DNA from: Desulfobacterales bacterium
GTDB taxonomy: Bacteria > Desulfobacterota > Desulfobacteria > Desulfobacterales > JADGBH01
Assembly (NCBI GenBank): GCA_015231595.1
Contig: JADGBH010000042.1
Span: forward strand, 1-40,180
Reading direction: 5' to 3'
DNA length: 40,180 bases
Part shown: one piece after another, positions 36,698 through 40,180 of the stretch
How the letters are laid out: every line of letters starts with the position of its first letter
How positions within the stretch are numbered: position 1 is the stretch's first letter
Translations under genes and position numbers: made by a program
Notes under the pieces: generated by a model
The model's input: only the letters and a program-made list of their open reading frames with translations
Databases searched by the model: none
What the model was told of the DNA's origin: nothing

Positions 36698-36717
36698 GGG
36701 CGACCGGCTGGTCGCCC
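36698..36717 (+). other. GC-rich hairpin, 8-bp stem and 4-base loop
   Basis: GGGCGACC and GGTCGCCC pair perfectly around GGCT in otherwise AT-rich DNA, 131 bp after the stop of the variable gene. A stem of this size downstream of the variable region is a known DGR feature, where it aids homing, but here it is further away than usual. Similar 'GGGGCGACC' hairpins also occur as dispersed intergenic repeats. It could serve as a terminator, although no T-run follows. Confidence 0.55.
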
Positions 36718-36742
36718 TGAAGGAAATAAGGAGGGAAACAAA

Positions 36743-37708
36743 ATGGAAATAGCAAATCCAATATATGACGTAGTATTTAAATATATGATGGATGACAACA
36801 AGGTTGCAAAGCTGTTATTGTCAGCCATAATAGGAGAAGAAATAGAAAACCTTGATTTTAAGCCTCAGGAATATTCCACAGCATTAGAAATACGTTCAAT
36901 AACAGTTTACAGGTTAGATTTTGCAGCAAGAATTAAAACAAAAACAGGTGAATATAAACAAGTAATAGTTGAAATACAAAAAGCAAAATTCCCTACAGAC
37001 ATAATGAGGTTCCGCAAATATCTCGGAGAACAATATGCAAAAGAAGACAACGTAATAATTAAAACTAATAAAAAAGGGGAAGAACAAAAACAAGCGTTGC
37101 CGATAATAAGCATATATTTTTTAGGGCATAATTTGGAACACACTGATGCCTCCGTTATAAAAGTCAATAGGAACTATATAGACATAATAGAAGGAAAAGA
37201 AATAGCTAAGCGGGAAGAATTTATAGAAAGCCTAACCCACGACAGCTATGTAATTCAAATTTCAAAATTAAAGGGAAAACGAAGAAATGAATTGGAAATT
37301 TTATTGAGTATTTTTGATCAAAGTAATATTGAAGAAGATCATCACATATTGAATGTAAAAGAAGCAGATTTTCCGAAAAAATATAGAATAATCATACGGC
37401 GACTCCAAAAAGCAATATCAGAAAAAGTAGTAAGAAAAACAATGGATGTTGAAGATGAAATATTAGCGGAATTGGAGAATAAAGAACGCACTATCGCAAA
37501 AAAAGATAAAGCTCTTGAAGAAAAAGATAAAGCTCTTGAAGAAAAAAATAAAGTGATTGAACAAAAAGATAAAACAATCGAACAAAAAGATAAAACAATC
37601 GAAGAAAAAGATAAAGCGATTGAAGAAAAAGATAAAGCAATCAAAGAGCATTTTCAGATGATTGAAGATTTAAAGCGGCGTTTAGAACAATTGGAGGCTA
37701 AAAAATAA
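36743..37708 (+). CDS. Rpn/PDDEXK_2-type nuclease with a C-terminal heptad-repeat coiled coil
   Basis: Protein of 321 residues. The N-terminal PD-(D/E)XK nuclease domain (about 1-235) starts NPIYDVVFKYMMDD and holds D59 in YRLDFAAR and E77-I-Q79-K80 in VIVEIQKAKF. FRKYLGEQYAKE follows, typical of the family often labelled 'nuclease family transposase'. The C-terminal 75 residues are an uninterrupted coiled coil made of seven heptads of the type K-D-K-A-(L/I)-E-E, encoded by 21-bp tandem repeats. A strong AGGAGG site lies 8 bases before the ATG. The gene stands between the variable-protein gene and copy B of the 80-bp repeat. It is only distantly similar to the 34222-35154 nuclease. Confidence 0.85.
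   Translation: MEIANPIYDVVFKYMMDDNKVAKLLLSAIIGEEIENLDFKPQEYSTALEIRSITVYRLDFAARIKTKTGEYKQVIVEIQKAKFPTDIMRFRKYLGEQYAKEDNVIIKTNKKGEEQKQALPIISIYFLGHNLEHTDASVIKVNRNYIDIIEGKEIAKREEFIESLTHDSYVIQISKLKGKRRNELEILLSIFDQSNIEEDHHILNVKEADFPKKYRIIIRRLQKAISEKVVRKTMDVEDEILAELENKERTIAKKDKALEEKDKALEEKNKVIEQKDKTIEQKDKTIEEKDKAIEEKDKAIKEHFQMIEDLKRRLEQLEAKK
37502..37648 (+). repeat. Seven tandem 21-bp repeats encoding heptads
   Basis: Units begin at 37502, 37523, 37544, 37565, 37586, 37607 and 37628, each close to AAAGATAAAGCNNTNGAAGAA. The encoded heptads are KDKALEE (twice), KNKVIEQ, KDKTIEQ, KDKTIEE, KDKAIEE and KDKAIKE. The first two units are identical in DNA. The array lies within one reading frame and changes by whole heptads only. 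Confidence 0.93.
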
Positions 37709-37717
37709 GCATTTATC

Positions 37718-37797
37718 TGACATATCATTCAGCTGTCTAAGGCTAAAATTTTAGCCTTAGACAAATTTTAGCATAAAAAAATAGTAATGATATGTCA
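37718..37797 (+). repeat. 80-bp palindromic repeat, copy B (best preserved)
   Basis: The terminal inverted repeats are perfect over 12 bp: TGACATATCATT (37718-37729) and AATGATATGTCA (37786-37797). The interior holds a perfect 28-bp palindrome at 37735-37762 with arms GTCTAAGGCTAAAA and TTTTAGCCTTAGAC. There is no coding capacity. It begins 10 bp after the stop of the nuclease gene and ends 8 bp before the ribosome-binding site of the next gene, so it probably affects expression of both. Confidence 0.88.
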
Positions 37798-37817
37798 TTA
37801 TGGAAAAGGATATTTTT

Positions 37818-40037
37818 ATGAAAGGACATTTTTTTATTTCCCCTCAAATTATTTCTCCGTGTCTGGTTACGGATTTGAGCAGTATTTATGCAATTAAAAC
37901 TAAGGTATCTGAAAAAATACCGCCTGAAGTTTTAATTGCCCACGAATTTATACATACAGAATGCCTTTTAAAAGACTTGGGTTTTGAACCATCTTTGAAA
38001 TGGCCTCGAAATTTTCATACGTCCATTAAACAATATATTTCGGATATTATAAATTCGGTTGATAACATAAAAGAAACCGACACAAAAATATATTACCTTA
38101 ATAATGTTTATCTAATTTATTGGATTTGTGATTATATTAATGATGAAAAGTCTAAAAAGAAAATTGAAAAGGAAATTTTTAATTCAGCAAAAAGGCAGTT
38201 TTTATCTAAAGTTTTTTCAAATTGCACTGTAGCAGGTCTTGGTGTAACTATTGAAAAACTTAAAACTGTCGATTTAATACAAGTTTTAAGTTTTTTAAAA
38301 ACTTTTTTCTTTTGGCGGCAATATGATCAAATATGTCTTCTCGGAGCTTTGTTAGGCGGGCTTAAAGATGTTGTTGATGAAGCAAATGATATTTTATCTA
38401 ACATTATTCCAAAATATGCGAACTCTTCGTCAGAAATGGATAATATTATCCTGTATCGGCTTTTAATCAGCTATGATATGAAAAGCAGCCCCCTTTACAT
38501 TTCTACAAAAAATAAGCTTAAAGATATTCTTAATGAGTATTTAGATAAATCCTACTATGAAAGAAATATAGCTCCTTTGGAAATTTGCGGAGCTATTGAA
38601 CTATATCGCAAAAATTTTGAAGATGCTCTTAAATTAAAAATAATCGGAAAAACAGCGACAAATGCTGAAGAAATATTTAAACCCCATACGTTATTATTAA
38701 AAGATTTTTATAACGAATTTGTTAATCTAAAAAGCGAAGAAAAAAAACTTGAAAGAAAAGCTAAAGAGTTAATGGATGCCCTTGAGCCAGAAACTGCTGT
38801 TAAAGAAATAAAATTTTTTGAGCGAAAATTAAAAAAATACTCCTTAATCCTTTCCCCTGCTATTCAACAGCTTGAAACAAGCATCAATGAGCTTATAAAC
38901 ATAATTTCGGAAATGAAAACTGTTCGGGACAAAATCGATAAAAATTTACGAGAGTTTAATTTCAATGAAGCAAAATCAGTTTTAAATAAATTTGAAAAGA
39001 ATTTAAACCTGCAATTAGAAGCTATAGAAGATTTTATAAGGGAAAAGAAAAGCTTTATAGAAATTAGTGAAACCAAGTTTTTTAAGGAATTAGAAAACGA
39101 AGAAAAAAACCTTGAAAAAAAGGCAAATGAAGCATTAAACTCCCTTAATCTCGGCACAATAATTAAAGATATAGAAAAATTTGAATTGAAATTAAAAAAA
39201 TACGGCAAAATTATTGGCCAATACATTAAAGACCTTCAAAAAAAACTTATTGCTGCTGAATCTATAATTTTAGAAATGGCTAAGACTCAAAGGCAGATTG
39301 AAGTTTTTCTTAATGATTGTGATTTTTCATCAGCAGAACAATCTTTGAAAGAATTTAAAACACTTAAAAATAGCGCTATATTTAGTTTAAACAAATTTGA
39401 TAATTTTATAATTAATTATGAAACAATTATAAACGATACTGAAATCAAATTTTTCGATGATTTAGAAAATATTGAAAAGGAAAGCTCACCTAAAGCATTT
39501 TTAAAATATGAAAAACATTTAAATATAGAGGCTGTTAAACAAAAATATGATAAATTTAAACAAAAATTCAATTCTGAGAGTTTTAAAGCTGTTCACAGCT
39601 ATACAAAAGCGGAATGGTTTTTAAAATATTTAATAACATTCGGAAGAGTTGAAGACGCGGATGTCCCGATTGGAAATGGGGCTTTATCCAGAGTTTATAT
39701 ATGCCTTTCCATTAAAAATAGAATTGCGGAAATAAGCGTTAAATTTACCCAATCACGGCCAGGCATTAAGTTTAGTCCGATAAAGGTTTTTCCGTCTGAT
39801 ATTGAAAAATTTCAAGTTGAAGCCGCAGGAACAAATTTTAATATCGGATCTGCTGGCAGTATTATTTTTGATGTAGGGACATCTTTAAAATATGAGCTTA
39901 TTGAGAAAAAATTTTTGGCTTTTAAATTTGACGTTCCAGATAAAAATGCTGTAAAAAAAGCTTTTAATTTGGAATTAGACGATTTATGGCCTGATTATGC
40001 TAACGATACGGCAAATTGGTTTATAATAGGGATGTAG
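37818..40037 (+). CDS. Unrecognised protein with two internal coiled-coil repeats
   Basis: Protein of 739 residues of no family I recognise. The frame is open from ATG 37800, but AAGGA at 37806-37810 lies 7 bases before ATG 37818, which is therefore preferred. Residues 1-300 form a helical, Lys-rich domain starting MKGHFFISPQIISPCLVTDL and including FLKTFFFWRQYDQICLLGALLGGLKD. About 310-425 and 427-545 are two copies of a ~115-residue helical repeat (E-E-K-x-L-E-x-K-A, then IK-x-I-x-x-F-E-x-K-L-K-K-Y, then EM-x-x-x-R-x-I). The C-terminal 130 residues look globular and beta-rich (GNGALSRVYICLSI, GSIIFDVGTSLKYELIE). There is no signal peptide or membrane helix. The stop is 15 bp before a small hairpin region. 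It directly follows copy B of the 80-bp repeat. Confidence 0.75.
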   Translation: MKGHFFISPQIISPCLVTDLSSIYAIKTKVSEKIPPEVLIAHEFIHTECLLKDLGFEPSLKWPRNFHTSIKQYISDIINSVDNIKETDTKIYYLNNVYLIYWICDYINDEKSKKKIEKEIFNSAKRQFLSKVFSNCTVAGLGVTIEKLKTVDLIQVLSFLKTFFFWRQYDQICLLGALLGGLKDVVDEANDILSNIIPKYANSSSEMDNIILYRLLISYDMKSSPLYISTKNKLKDILNEYLDKSYYERNIAPLEICGAIELYRKNFEDALKLKIIGKTATNAEEIFKPHTLLLKDFYNEFVNLKSEEKKLERKAKELMDALEPETAVKEIKFFERKLKKYSLILSPAIQQLETSINELINIISEMKTVRDKIDKNLREFNFNEAKSVLNKFEKNLNLQLEAIEDFIREKKSFIEISETKFFKELENEEKNLEKKANEALNSLNLGTIIKDIEKFELKLKKYGKIIGQYIKDLQKKLIAAESIILEMAKTQRQIEVFLNDCDFSSAEQSLKEFKTLKNSAIFSLNKFDNFIINYETIINDTEIKFFDDLENIEKESSPKAFLKYEKHLNIEAVKQKYDKFKQKFNSESFKAVHSYTKAEWFLKYLITFGRVEDADVPIGNGALSRVYICLSIKNRIAEISVKFTQSRPGIKFSPIKVFPSDIEKFQVEAAGTNFNIGSAGSIIFDVGTSLKYELIEKKFLAFKFDVPDKNAVKKAFNLELDDLWPDYANDTANWFIIGM

Positions 40038-40119
40038 TAGTTTATTAATCTAAATAGTGGCAGACCGAAAACCCTTGTCTATACGAATTTATCTCCGATA
40101 AAAATCGAAAAAAATTTAT

Positions 40120-40141
40120 TTGAAGGAGTAATTACCTTCAA
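40120..40141 (+). terminator. Weak hairpin downstream of the coiled-coil gene
   Basis: TTGAAGG (40120-40126) and CCTTCAA (40135-40141) pair around AGTAATTA, followed by AAAATATAATTTTTTATATTT. It lies 80 bp after the stop at 40037. The stem is AT-containing and the T-run is offset, so it is only a possible terminator. Confidence 0.35.
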
Positions 40142-40180
40142 AAATATAATTTTTTATATTTCTTTGAATATTGTTAGAAA

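Noticed and set aside
37502..37648. 21-bp tandem repeats as a CRISPR or intergenic VNTR
   Set aside because: They are contiguous without spacers and encode coiled-coil heptads within an intact gene.
33810..40180. A DGR reverse transcriptase or template repeat in the accessory region
   Set aside because: None of the frames here has reverse transcriptase motifs, and no run of AAC codons resembling the variable region was seen on either strand.

Overview
The window looks like a chromosomal segment of an AT-rich, flagellated Gram-negative bacterium. The flagellar set (FliA, FleN/FlhG, FlhF, FlhA, FlhB), the many very large hybrid histidine kinases, the outer-membrane barrel protein and the Rpn-type and formylglycine-enzyme-like accessory genes are most reminiscent of large-genome Desulfobacterales (Desulfobacterota). 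That placement is inferred from style; no phylogenetic marker gene was compared.

Layout. (1) 1-6597, minus strand: a flagellar export and regulation block in the order flhB-flhA-flhF-fleN-fliA, ending in a partial gene that encodes repeated SQDDID-LL motifs and runs off the left edge. (2) 6671-14328, minus strand: a receiver-first histidine kinase, a 1731-residue kinase with three fused periplasmic binding domains, and a membrane-anchored alpha/beta hydrolase. (3) 14413-16724: a lipoprotein with a papain-like C39-type domain, divergent from a tocopherol-cyclase-like protein whose 3' side carries a strong hairpin. (4) 16889-24181, plus strand: a compact signalling operon of a double-receiver protein, a double (tandem) RbsB-like binding protein, a hybrid kinase with HPt, and a second kinase with a Cys-rich PAS domain. 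A DUF3754/TMEM143-like membrane protein follows. (5) 25522-29130, minus strand: a surface metallopeptidase/PD40/beta-barrel protein and a protein with a C-terminal J domain. (6) 29464-34085, plus strand: a 5'-nucleotidase-like protein that has lost nearly all metal ligands, a hybrid kinase translationally coupled to it, and an acylphosphatase. (7) 34178-40180: an accessory region with Rpn-type PD-(D/E)XK nucleases and a relic of one, a truncated nuclease-like gene, an 80-bp palindromic repeat family, a formylglycine-enzyme-fold protein whose 3' end has the hallmarks of a diversity-generating retroelement (DGR) variable region, and an unrecognised 740-residue coiled-coil protein.

How the genes work together. 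Three independent loci pair a ligand-binding periplasmic module with a hybrid kinase: fused in one chain (8287-13482), as a tandem sugar-binding-type protein beside its kinase (17965-23033), and as a catalytically dead nucleotidase-like protein beside its kinase (29464-33799). The receivers and HPt domains in the window suggest multistep phosphorelays, possibly feeding motility, although no direct link is visible.

The strongest candidates for something new are the dead-nucleotidase/kinase module, the orphan DGR variable gene flanked by two direct copies of the 80-bp element, and the 80-bp repeat family itself (three copies here, one inverted).
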